From Bacteroidota bacterium (GTDB lineage Bacteria; Bacteroidota; Bacteroidia; Chitinophagales; LD1), in the NCBI GenBank assembly GCA_947476645.1, contig CANJRM010000008.1, positions 1 through 64,000 on the forward strand: 64,000 bases of DNA, in the 5' to 3' direction. This document shows positions 50,912-58,583 of this stretch, piece by piece (position 1 is the stretch's first letter; each line of letters begins with the position of its first letter). The notes beneath the pieces were generated by a model. It was given only the letters and a program-made list of their open reading frames with translations. It was not told where the DNA came from and made no database searches. The translations under genes and the position numbers were made by a program.

Positions 50912-53080
50912 TTACTCTTTCACAAATTTCTTCCCTTCGTTTTTTACGCGCAGAAAATAAACTCCTGAAGCGAGCGTACTCACATTCGCTTCTGAAATAT
51001 GATTCGAAATTATTTGCGATGAAATTTTTCTGCCGCTCATGTCAAACAAATTCATTTCTGAATTCAAAAGCGCATCATTACATATCACTGAAATAGTTTC
51101 ATGTGCAGGATTCGGGAAGACAGAAAACTGAATATCGTTTTCGATTTCTGAAATTCCAGTTACGCAAGTCAGACCTGTATTAATCAACACGCGCGAATAG
51201 TAAGGCGACAACACTAAACTTCCGCACACAATATTGCTGTCTAAATCGAGATAAAGATTTTGGAGTTGAACGGTGGTATCATTGTCTGTAGCATTCACAA
51301 ATAATTCGGGAATCATTGTTCCTGTGCTGTAATTCGCAAATGCATTTTTTGAATGCGCATCCTGCCCGCTGAAACTTTGCCAATCGTTCAGCGATAAATT
51401 TTGTTGTCCTCCTCCGGGACGCGACACTACATGGGTTACATCATAAGGCTGGAAATAATAATTGCTGTCATGCGCGCCTTGTGTAAAACCATTCGGATTA
51501 AAATAATCTACTTGCCTCAACGGATAGCCAGAAGAATTAGCCGCGCACAAAACATTTCGTTTCACTTCAATTCCGTTGAGCGTGTCGTTTACCTGAAATC
51601 CTCCATTAATGTCGAGCCCAACGGCACTGCCGAAAATTACATTACCCAAAATGTAGTTGTTAGAACTGCCACTGTTCTGAAAAATTCCTTTCTGCGAAAT
51701 GTTGTAGCAGGTATTGTTTTCAAACGTGTTGTTGTTTACATAGTTGTCGAAATAAAATCCCGGTGTTTGAAATGTGCCGTTAAAATTTCCTTCTGTATTT
51801 CCTTGCGTATCATGCGCAATGTTATTTCTGAAAACAGAATGATGTGAAAGCGCACCAAACGCTTTGAACGGTGCGCCATCGTTATTCAGCAACATGCAAT
51901 GCGAAGCAATGTTGCATTCAACAATACAATACGCGCCATCGCAACTAATGCCGCAGTAGCCGGTGCTGTCAATTACATTATGATGCAGCCAACAGCTATC
52001 AGCAAAGTTTACTGCAATGGCCGAACAATTTGCTTGTCCGCCAATGCCGCTGTTGCGAAACTGCCCTATGTTTTTGAAAGTGCAATGACTCACTTCAGCA
52101 TTGCCGCCCTGGTTCATATCAATGCCATGTCCGTCCACTTCTTCAAAGCTACAGTTCTGAATCAAATGATATTTGCCGCGCGTTTGAATGCCGTGGTTGT
52201 ATTGCCCAAAAAATTCGCAGTTGTAAATGGTTACATGCTTTGATTGATTGCCCAGCACAATACCAACGTTGCTTTGCTTTTCGAAACGGATATTGCTGAT
52301 AGAAACATACGAAGCTGTATTCTGAAATAAAATTCCAGATGCCCGTGAACTCACTTCACACAAAAATGAATTCGGGTTTCCACTCTGCGGAATAAAATAC
52401 AAACTCGAATTGATGCTGTCGTAATACCATTCCTTGGCAGCGTTCAAACACGAATCTTTGTTGTAGAAGAAGTAGCCGAATTTAGAAAGAGCAGCAAGTG
52501 AAAGCGGTGATGAATAATCTACTTTGCCATTCTGATAATTCGACACAGAAGATTTTTCCCAGCACCACTGCGCTGTGTGCACACAAATTTTTGCTCCGTT
52601 CCAATATCCGTTTGGTTGAGTAAGGTCGGCATCTTTCAAATAAGTGGTTTGTGCAGAATCTAGTTGGTAGTAAGTTCCCTCATCAGGTGTGCGCGCAACA
52701 ACTTGTTCTTTGTTGTTGGCGAAAAAATTTCCAACGCTTCCCGTAACGGTTGCATAAAATTTATTTCCGTCCTGTGTCCAGTTCTGAACAGTATCTGCTC
52801 CACTGATAATTGGTTTTGCTCCATTTCCGTAAGAAGTAAAAACAAGGTTTGCGCCTGCGTTTCCTACAGCAAAAAGTGAAATTGATTCACGGAACAAACT
52901 TCCGCATTCTAAAAAAACGGTATCGCCTGCTGCAAGTGCTGTTAGTTGCGAAAGGTTTTTGTACGCATTGCCTTGTGTGCCCGTTCCGCTTGTGCTTCCG
53001 TTTATTGAAGACACGTATCGATTGGCTGCAGAAAGATTTATTGCACACAGCAGCAGTAAAATTGTTTTGAGCGTTTTCAT
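50912..53080 (-). CDS. Secreted right-handed beta-helix protein with T9SS type A sorting domain
   Basis: A 722-residue protein. The signal peptide ends near NLSAANR. The N-terminal GSTSGTGTQGNAYKNLSQLTALAAGDTVFLECGSLFRESI is the usual lead-in of parallel beta-helix proteins. From about 240 to 520 come repeated turns (FEKQSNVGIVLGNQSKHVTIYNCEFFGQYNHGIQTRG, HHNVIDSTGYCGIS, NNTFENNTCYNIS). The sorting domain is FSVFPNPAHETISVI to KKFVKE. Such proteins are often polysaccharide lyases or epimerases, but no catalytic set can be named from the sequence. It is the middle gene of the T9SS run. Confidence 0.85.
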   Translation of the reverse strand: MKTLKTILLLLCAINLSAANRYVSSINGSTSGTGTQGNAYKNLSQLTALAAGDTVFLECGSLFRESISLFAVGNAGANLVFTSYGNGAKPIISGADTVQNWTQDGNKFYATVTGSVGNFFANNKEQVVARTPDEGTYYQLDSAQTTYLKDADLTQPNGYWNGAKICVHTAQWCWEKSSVSNYQNGKVDYSSPLSLAALSKFGYFFYNKDSCLNAAKEWYYDSINSSLYFIPQSGNPNSFLCEVSSRASGILFQNTASYVSISNIRFEKQSNVGIVLGNQSKHVTIYNCEFFGQYNHGIQTRGKYHLIQNCSFEEVDGHGIDMNQGGNAEVSHCTFKNIGQFRNSGIGGQANCSAIAVNFADSCWLHHNVIDSTGYCGISCDGAYCIVECNIASHCMLLNNDGAPFKAFGALSHHSVFRNNIAHDTQGNTEGNFNGTFQTPGFYFDNYVNNNTFENNTCYNISQKGIFQNSGSSNNYILGNVIFGSAVGLDINGGFQVNDTLNGIEVKRNVLCAANSSGYPLRQVDYFNPNGFTQGAHDSNYYFQPYDVTHVVSRPGGGQQNLSLNDWQSFSGQDAHSKNAFANYSTGTMIPELFVNATDNDTTVQLQNLYLDLDSNIVCGSLVLSPYYSRVLINTGLTCVTGISEIENDIQFSVFPNPAHETISVICNDALLNSEMNLFDMSGRKISSQIISNHISEANVSTLASGVYFLRVKNEGKKFVKE

Positions 53081-53090
53081 GTTTCCGGGT

Positions 53091-54314
53091 TTATTGCTTT
53101 ACAAATCTGCTCGTTACGTTTCCTGCTTTCACAAAATAAATTCCGTTAACCAAGTTTGAAGTTTCCAGTTTAAAGTTTGTAGTTGAAACAGTCGCGCCTA
53201 AAACTTTTCTGCCCGCTAAATCGAACACAGAAATTTCTTCGCCAATAAAATTTTCAGAAACAGAAACAGTCAATTCGCCAGAAGTTGGATTTGGGTTCAG
53301 TCTAAAATCTATTGTCTCCAATCTATTGTCTTGTATTCCCGTTGGCAAACCAATCACGGTATTGTAATCGCAGTCAACAATAAACGGAACGCTATCGTAA
53401 GTACTTTTCCAGTAATCGTGAATTTCGGAAAGGTGCGCCCACTGCAATTTGCCTTGCGCCACCAACAGATTTACCGAATCAATCATTTGCGTTATGAAGG
53501 GAATAAAATAGCCTTGCTTCATTTTCCCTTCATTCATCATTATCTCCTGCGTGTAAATTCCATTTGCCAGAAGTGTAGCGTTATCTACCGCATCAACCAA
53601 GCGATGAATCACGCTCATGTTGTAGGCAATGGTTGATGTATCATCACATTTTATGGTGCAGCCGGTGCCAACGAGTGTGAGATGTTTTGATGCATCATGC
53701 ACATTTATTTCTGCCATTGACTTGGGTTTGTAGCAGCCGTAATAATTCAAATCATCTAAGTGATTTGGTGAACCACCACCCCACAACACTTTCGGATACC
53801 AGGTGTAAGCCGGAAAAGAATCGCCCTGAATTCCGTCTTCATAATCTTCCCAATTGTTTCCGTTTTGTAATTGCCCAAAAAGAAATCCGCTGATGTTTCC
53901 GCTTGGGATTACACCAAGTTGATTCATGAAATACGCATCGTCTCCGTAGTTGTATGTGCTTTCGTGACAATGCGGATCACATTCAACACCCATGTCTTCG
54001 CTCATCCATCGGCACAGATTTTTTCCGTTTGTGGTTGTGTTAGTGATTCCCGTATCATACTTTGCAATAGCGCGTAACGCAATATGGTCGCTGCCCCAAT
54101 TTTGTTTTGCTCCTTTTGCTTTAGTAAGTGTTGCCAACTGAACTAAAGCAGCGCGAGTACTGATGTAATTGTTGTGCCCTCCGATAACATTGAGATAACC
54201 AATGTTGTCTTCGTTGTGGCTATTGAGATAAATAAAGATTTTGCCTTGTGCAGAAATCAAATTAGCGGTAAGCAACAGGGCAGAAACGAATAGTGCGTGT
54301 AATGTTTGCTTCAT
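53091..54314 (-). CDS. T9SS cargo protein of unknown catalytic type
   Basis: A 407-residue protein with a signal peptide (cleavage near NLISAQ). The domain at about 22-310 has several His/Asp-containing stretches: YLNSHNEDNIGYLN, GSDHIALRAIAKYD, DMGVECDPHCHESTYNYGD, LTLVGTGCTIKCDD and HLSEIHDYW. The D-P-H-C-H-E order suggests a metal-dependent hydrolase, perhaps a polysaccharide deacetylase-like fold, but I do not recognise the family. The sorting domain is LNPNPTSGELTVSV to RFVKQ; the linker and the loop before VNGIYFVK are heptad-repeat translations (53301, 53153). It is the last of the T9SS run. Confidence 0.75.
   Translation of the reverse strand: MKQTLHALFVSALLLTANLISAQGKIFIYLNSHNEDNIGYLNVIGGHNNYISTRAALVQLATLTKAKGAKQNWGSDHIALRAIAKYDTGITNTTTNGKNLCRWMSEDMGVECDPHCHESTYNYGDDAYFMNQLGVIPSGNISGFLFGQLQNGNNWEDYEDGIQGDSFPAYTWYPKVLWGGGSPNHLDDLNYYGCYKPKSMAEINVHDASKHLTLVGTGCTIKCDDTSTIAYNMSVIHRLVDAVDNATLLANGIYTQEIMMNEGKMKQGYFIPFITQMIDSVNLLVAQGKLQWAHLSEIHDYWKSTYDSVPFIVDCDYNTVIGLPTGIQDNRLETIDFRLNPNPTSGELTVSVSENFIGEEISVFDLAGRKVLGATVSTTNFKLETSNLVNGIYFVKAGNVTSRFVKQ
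53153..53187. repeat. 7-bp tract in the sorting domain of the 53091 gene
   Basis: AGTTTGA, AGTTTCC, AGTTTAA, AGTTTGT, AGTTGAA. Encodes STTNFKLETSNL in the loop before VNGIYF. This is the same structural place as the tract at 49105. Confidence 0.85.
53301..53335. repeat. 7-bp tract in the linker of the 53091 gene
   Basis: TCTAAAA, TCTATTG, TCTCCAA, TCTATTG, TCTTGTA. Encodes IQDNRLETIDFR just before LNPNPTS. This is the same structural place as the tract at 49259. Confidence 0.85.
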
Positions 54315-54380
54315 AGAAATATTTTAGTGAAAAATATTTCGGTAGGATGTATTACAGTGGAAAAAGTTTAACGGACGAAC

Positions 54381-54737
54381 TTATTCAATCGAAGTTTCTG
54401 TCCACTCGTTGAACAGTTCGTTGATGAAAATATTTTCTTCTTCTGTAATTTTTCTGTCTGCTTTAGCGAGTTTGATGGCATATTCAATCAACTCCAACCT
54501 TTCTTCCTCGGTGCTGTCCTCATAAAAATCGGCCATGCACTTTTGAAAATGCACCATGTAGTCATCTTCTTTCAACGCACTCAATTCATCTGCTTCCTTA
54601 TCTAAGTTAACGCGCAAGGGAAATTCCTGCTCCAGCCATTGCTCAATAATTAAGTCTTCTTTGAAATTAAATTTTCCGTCCACTGCCGAAAGTATCATCA
54701 AGAGGTGGTACCCTGCTATTGGTTTATTCTTTTTCAT
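54381..54737 (-). CDS. TerB-like helical protein
   Basis: A 118-residue protein of helices with the two-fold TerB/DjlA-N pattern: LLMILSAVDGKFNFKEDLIIEQWLEQEF in the first half and LIEYAIKLAKADRKITEEENIFINELFNEW in the second, each with a small residue-Asp-Gly/Arg-Lys turn and a following Glu. TerB-like proteins bind metal and are linked to stress and membrane complexes. The role here is unknown. It is a single gene, 43 bases from a divergent neighbour (54841 start). Confidence 0.65.
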   Translation of the reverse strand: MKKNKPIAGYHLLMILSAVDGKFNFKEDLIIEQWLEQEFPLRVNLDKEADELSALKEDDYMVHFQKCMADFYEDSTEEERLELIEYAIKLAKADRKITEEENIFINELFNEWTETSIE

Positions 54738-54840
54738 ACGCTGCTATTTTTCATTTTAATAAATGTATAATTTTTTTCGAAACACAATTTCGCTTTTTTC
54801 ATCACAACAGTTTTATCTTTATTCCGTAAACTCACTAACC

Positions 54841-55305
54841 ATGAAAACAAGAACCCATTTCAAAATATTTTTTGCACTGTTGCTTTTTGCTGCGCAAAAT
54901 TCTTTTGCGCAAAATAGTTTCGAAGGCAATGGTCTTGTTTCCTTTCTTGGAAAAACTTCTTCGAGTTCTGATTTGAAAGATTTGAAAGCCAATTACAAAT
55001 GCGAAATGGCAAATGAGTTGCACTATCTTTCGCGTGGCGGCATTGAATTGATTTTAAAAAACAATGCGCTCAACGAAATTCATTTGTATGGAAGCAGTGC
55101 CGTGTATGGAAAATTTTCGGGCGCGCTTCCCAATAAATTAAAATTCGGAATGGTATCGGGTGAAGTGAAAAGATTATTGGGTAAACCTGTGGTGAGTTAC
55201 AACTCCGGCTACTGCGAATACGAATTTCAAAATTACATTCTCTCCTGCTGGTTCGATGGCGGCACGCTTAGCCAGGTGGGCATTGCGGTAAAGTCGCCTC
55301 TCTGA
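54841..55305 (+). CDS. Secreted protein of unknown function
   Basis: A protein of 154 residues with a signal peptide (cleavage near NSFAQN). No family is recognised. The mature part has EGNGLVSFLGKTSSSSDLKDL, then NEIHLYGSSAVYGKFSGALPNKLKFGMVSGEVKRLLGKPVVSYNSGYCEYEF, resembling a small beta sandwich with an SGYCEYEF strand pair as in SmpA/OmlA-like lipoproteins. I start at the ATG at 54841 (MKTRTHFK); the track start at 54763 adds 26 residues before the signal. It converges on the WYL gene with two bases between the stops. Confidence 0.68.
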   Translation: MKTRTHFKIFFALLLFAAQNSFAQNSFEGNGLVSFLGKTSSSSDLKDLKANYKCEMANELHYLSRGGIELILKNNALNEIHLYGSSAVYGKFSGALPNKLKFGMVSGEVKRLLGKPVVSYNSGYCEYEFQNYILSCWFDGGTLSQVGIAVKSPL

Positions 55306-55307
55306 TT

Positions 55308-56306
55308 TTACGAATACAGCTTCAACATTTTCTTTGCGTTGGCTTTCATTTCATCAGCTAGTTTTTTTGGCTGAAGCACCTTTACGTTTTCACAGTAACT
55401 GAGCAATTGCATTTTCAATTCGTGATTAATAACAAGCTCTAAAGAAATTTTTAGTTCCGCTTTTGTCTCTTTCAAAATTTGTTGTGAGTGGTGAATAGGA
55501 ATGGTCTTGACATACTTTCCTTGCAATGGCGAAAACGACAAAACAACTTTCTCGGGTTTGCCTTCGCCTAATGTTACACCAACAACATTCTTGAAAAAAT
55601 TTTTCTTGTCGAGTTTCGTCTCGCTAAAAACTTCTTCTGTCAATTGCATATCGTGAATGCGGTCGAGCGCAAACGTGAGAATCTTTTGTTCCTTTTTGTT
55701 GATGCGCTTGCCCACTACATACCAAAAGTTTTTCGCCTCGCGAATCAAATACGGCTCTAAATAATTCTGTGAAATCTCTTCGCTCCCGTGTTTTTGATAA
55801 GTGAATTTCAAAACTCTTCTTTTTGAAATAGCTTTAAGAATTGGCTCTACAAATTCAATTCCCTTTATAATAAACGGAGTATCCAACTGAATGTGGTCGC
55901 TTTCACCGCGCGCTTCTTTATTCATTTTTACAGTAGAAGCAATTTTTCTAATCGCGTCTTCAAATTCTTTTATAGCGGGCAAATGTTTGAACTGGCCAAG
56001 AATGCTAATCGCAAAATCCAATCCATGCAATTCATCTGCCGATACCGGCAAGGTGCTGATGGAAAAATTTTTATCGCTGTAGCTATAACTCTTGTCGCTC
56101 TTGTTGAAAACGATAGGCGCATTAAAACCAAGCGCGGTGTTGTAGCGCATCTCCTGTAAATCTAATTGCACGGTTCGTTTCGAAATTCGCTTATCCAGTT
56201 TCTCAGTCAAATACCAAATCAATTCCTCCAAATGCGGATGCGGCTTTTTGCGCAGTCGCGCATCAATCAATCGGTAACGGGAGTAAGCATCTTTGTTCAG
56301 CGCCAT
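55308..56306 (-). CDS. WYL domain transcriptional regulator
   Basis: A 332-residue protein. The N-terminal winged helix is RYRLIDARLRKKPHPHLEELIWYLTEKLDKRISKRTVQLDLQEMRYN. The WYL domain lies near residues 160-230 (RVLKFTYQKHGSEEISQNYLEPYLIREAKNFWYVVGKRINKKEQKILTFALDRI). The C-terminal WCX domain is VVLSFSPLQGKYVKTIPIHHSQQIL to LLSYCENVKVLQP. WYL regulators sense single-stranded DNA or nucleotides and often react to DNA damage or phage. No defence gene is next to it. It is divergent from the unknown gene at 56409. Confidence 0.87.
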   Translation of the reverse strand: MALNKDAYSRYRLIDARLRKKPHPHLEELIWYLTEKLDKRISKRTVQLDLQEMRYNTALGFNAPIVFNKSDKSYSYSDKNFSISTLPVSADELHGLDFAISILGQFKHLPAIKEFEDAIRKIASTVKMNKEARGESDHIQLDTPFIIKGIEFVEPILKAISKRRVLKFTYQKHGSEEISQNYLEPYLIREAKNFWYVVGKRINKKEQKILTFALDRIHDMQLTEEVFSETKLDKKNFFKNVVGVTLGEGKPEKVVLSFSPLQGKYVKTIPIHHSQQILKETKAELKISLELVINHELKMQLLSYCENVKVLQPKKLADEMKANAKKMLKLYS

Positions 56307-56408
56307 AGGTAAAATCGGTTTTGTCGCAAGTTGAATTTTTTTTTCTTACGCGCAAATAGGTTGCGTTCTGCGCAGGCATGTTTGCCTCATCATTAAAACA
56401 TAAATGCT

Positions 56409-56825
56409 ATGAACAATCAACCAACAAACGGCTTTGCCAAACACGAAATTTTCGTGAACGAAATTGTTTTCTACTCGAAGAAAAGTATTTCTCTCTTCGG
56501 CTTTCTGCATCACGATGCTGCGTTTCTGCCGACAGAATATGTGATTACCCGCGAGGATTTACGAACGCTGTTGAGCCAAAACAAAACAGGAATAGAAATT
56601 CTTTGGCACATCGAAAATCTTTTTGTGCTGCCCCACGAAGTTCCCGCAAGCATCAATCTTCTTAACCTGTTTGGGATGACTCAGGTTTTCGAAGCGGGCA
56701 GTATTGCCTTGCAGCATTCCTATTACGAAGACGAAAACGGTGAGCTCCATCCGCGCGAAGACAACAAACTGTTTTTCATAGAAGAGGTAATTCCGTTTCC
56801 CTCTGCACGCAAAAATTCTTTTTAA
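56409..56825 (+). CDS. Unknown protein, divergent from the WYL regulator
   Basis: A 138-residue soluble protein with no recognised domain. It reads HEIFVNEIVFYSKKSISLFGFLHHDAAFLPTEYVITREDLRTLLSQNKTGIEILWHIENLFVLPHEVPASINLLNLFG, mixed alpha-beta, without Cys pairs or a signal peptide. The divergent WYL gene, 102 bases away, could control it. A 65-residue gene follows after 19 bases. Confidence 0.6.
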   Translation: MNNQPTNGFAKHEIFVNEIVFYSKKSISLFGFLHHDAAFLPTEYVITREDLRTLLSQNKTGIEILWHIENLFVLPHEVPASINLLNLFGMTQVFEAGSIALQHSYYEDENGELHPREDNKLFFIEEVIPFPSARKNSF

Positions 56826-56844
56826 ACATTTTAAAGCAAAACAC

Positions 56845-57042
56845 ATGAACAACTTCAAATACAACCTCATCAACGGACCTAAAAAAACTGTGAACGATTA
56901 TTTGCAAACACTCAACAATGATGACCTGCAAACTATGTACAGCTCGTCTTTTTTCTACGATTTAAAAATGCCCGAACTGATTAAAAAAATGCAGGGCGAA
57001 TTGCAGAAACGCAAGATGGCTACGCAGCCGCTGTTGTTTTAA
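56845..57042 (+). CDS. Small unknown protein
   Basis: A 65-residue, mostly helical protein (GPKKTVNDYLQTLNNDDLQTMYSSSFFYDLKMPELIKKMQGELQKRK). No family is recognised. It starts 19 bases after the gene at 56409, and a terminator-like hairpin follows at 57141, so the two probably share a transcript. Confidence 0.55.
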   Translation: MNNFKYNLINGPKKTVNDYLQTLNNDDLQTMYSSSFFYDLKMPELIKKMQGELQKRKMATQPLLF

Positions 57043-57051
57043 AATACTCTC

Positions 57052-57120
57052 GCAGAAGTCGCTGTTAACGCAGATAAAGACAAAGCCATCTGCGTATTCC
57101 GCGAAATCTGCGAAACCAAA
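57052..57120. repeat. TCTGCG-word repeat tract
   Basis: Spaced words CGCAGA, CGCTG, CGCAGAT on one side and ATCTGCG, TTCCGCG, AATCTGCG on the other, at 8-10 base steps, form a loose inverted repeat. It is intergenic and similar in style to the 7-bp tracts, but less regular. Confidence 0.5.
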
Positions 57121-57140
57121 TTTCTTTTTTGTTGTCCTCA

Positions 57141-57170
57141 AGCCCTGTGTGTTAGTGCGCACGGGGCTTT
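57141..57170 (+). terminator. Terminator after the 56845 gene
   Basis: Stem AGCCCTGTGTG / CGCACGGGGCT (11 pairs, two G-T) with a 6-base loop, then TTTAT. Confidence 0.65.
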
Positions 57171-57199
57171 ATATTTCGGCTTCGTATATTGCACTTGCT

Positions 57200-58582
57200 A
57201 TGAGCCTCCTCTCCGATTTTTTACGCACCCTCAAGGACGAAGAAATTTCTTCGCTCAAAAAAATTTCTTTTACCGATAGAGACCATGATGCATTTTTGAA
57301 AACTGTTTTGTTCGTTGGGCAAAAGAATTTTGCTGATGCTGCCTTGCAACAGGAATTAAAAATGACCAAGGCGCATTTCGATAAAATAAATTCGGTGCTT
57401 TTAGATAAAGTGTATTCGCATCACACTGGTGGAGAAGATTCCAAAGTGTTGTATTTACTTTGGGAGAAAGGTTTGTATAACCACTTATATCACGAAGCAC
57501 GTGTGCGTGAACGCAGGTACTTGAAGCTGACAGACAAGAAAAAGATTTCCGTGTTTTTCCGTTTAGTCTTTGGCATTTCGCTGCGTCTTCCTGTAACAGA
57601 AAATAAAATTGAACGTGCCGACCTGTATGCAAAGAAATATTTAGCTACACTCAAAAAGCCAAGCGAAGAAGAGTTGTGGGAAATAGAAGTGATGAAGTTC
57701 TGGAACACCATTTTCTATAACTCAGCACATGGAAAAATGAAAGAGTATGAACCAGTCGTTCTTTCAACCTTGAAGAAATGGGAAAAGAAATTGGTAGGGA
57801 AAAAATATTCGGCTTGTTCGTTTTTTTATTGGTTAAGCTGGTCAACTTACTATGAATACTATACGCACAATTTTAATGGCTGGTCTACTGCGTTGCGCAA
57901 TGCGCTTCGCGAATTTGATAACAGCAAAAAAGATTTAGGAGAAAATTATCGTGTGTTTGTGGTTACAAAATTGGCAACCGCTTATTGCCAGGGAAGCTTT
58001 TTCAAAGAGTCGTTACAAATGTACCGCGAAGCATTTGCGAAACATGAAAAACAATTGTTGCGCAATCTTTATCATCCGTTGATGTATTCCATCATTGCCA
58101 TTATCAATCACGAATTTGATGATGCCGAAAAAATGTTGCTTGCGCATTTGATTCCCAGGCTCTACAAATTTCCGGATGAGAGCTTAAATTTTGACATAGA
58201 GCGCAACTGCGCTATTTTATACATGCAAAAAAGCGATTACGAAAAAGCTGCGCATTATCTTCAGCTTGGTCAGCAGTGGGATAAAACGCAAATCACTTTA
58301 TTGGGAGATATTTTACAACGAATGGTTCACAACATTCACTTTCTTTTGGTGAAAGATTTTGAAACTGCCGCTGCTTTGCTTCGCAAAAACAAAAAATTTC
58401 TCAGCTCAAAACAGAAAGATGCAATGGTGATGGAGTATGCCGCGGTGTTTACTTTGATAGGAGAAATTATCCGCTACAAGCAAGGAAAAAAATTGCCGCA
58501 AGATTTTCAGCTGCGATTGCATGCGCTGCAAACAGGCATTATGAAATTGTATGGTGGCTTGCTGATTAAAGCAATTGCCTGA
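57200..58582 (+). CDS. Unknown helical protein
   Basis: A protein of 460 residues, all helical, with many paired helices in the second half (CQGSFFKESLQMYREAFAKHEKQLLRN, CAILYMQKSDYEKAAHYLQLGQQWDKTQ) that look like diverged TPRs. No signal peptide and no enzymatic motif. I do not recognise the family, although similar long helical proteins are common in Bacteroidota. I start at the ATG at 57200 (MSLLSDFLRTL) because the 17 extra residues in the track are out of character. It converges on the MFS gene, with one base between the stops. Confidence 0.7.
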   Translation: MSLLSDFLRTLKDEEISSLKKISFTDRDHDAFLKTVLFVGQKNFADAALQQELKMTKAHFDKINSVLLDKVYSHHTGGEDSKVLYLLWEKGLYNHLYHEARVRERRYLKLTDKKKISVFFRLVFGISLRLPVTENKIERADLYAKKYLATLKKPSEEELWEIEVMKFWNTIFYNSAHGKMKEYEPVVLSTLKKWEKKLVGKKYSACSFFYWLSWSTYYEYYTHNFNGWSTALRNALREFDNSKKDLGENYRVFVVTKLATAYCQGSFFKESLQMYREAFAKHEKQLLRNLYHPLMYSIIAIINHEFDDAEKMLLAHLIPRLYKFPDESLNFDIERNCAILYMQKSDYEKAAHYLQLGQQWDKTQITLLGDILQRMVHNIHFLLVKDFETAAALLRKNKKFLSSKQKDAMVMEYAAVFTLIGEIIRYKQGKKLPQDFQLRLHALQTGIMKLYGGLLIKAIA

Positions 58583-58583
58583 T

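Noticed and set aside
51120-51160. Possible heptad tract in the linker of the beta-helix protein
   Set aside because: The words (GTTTTCG, ATTTCTG, AAATTCC) drift too much to call; noted only because the position is the same as in its two neighbours.
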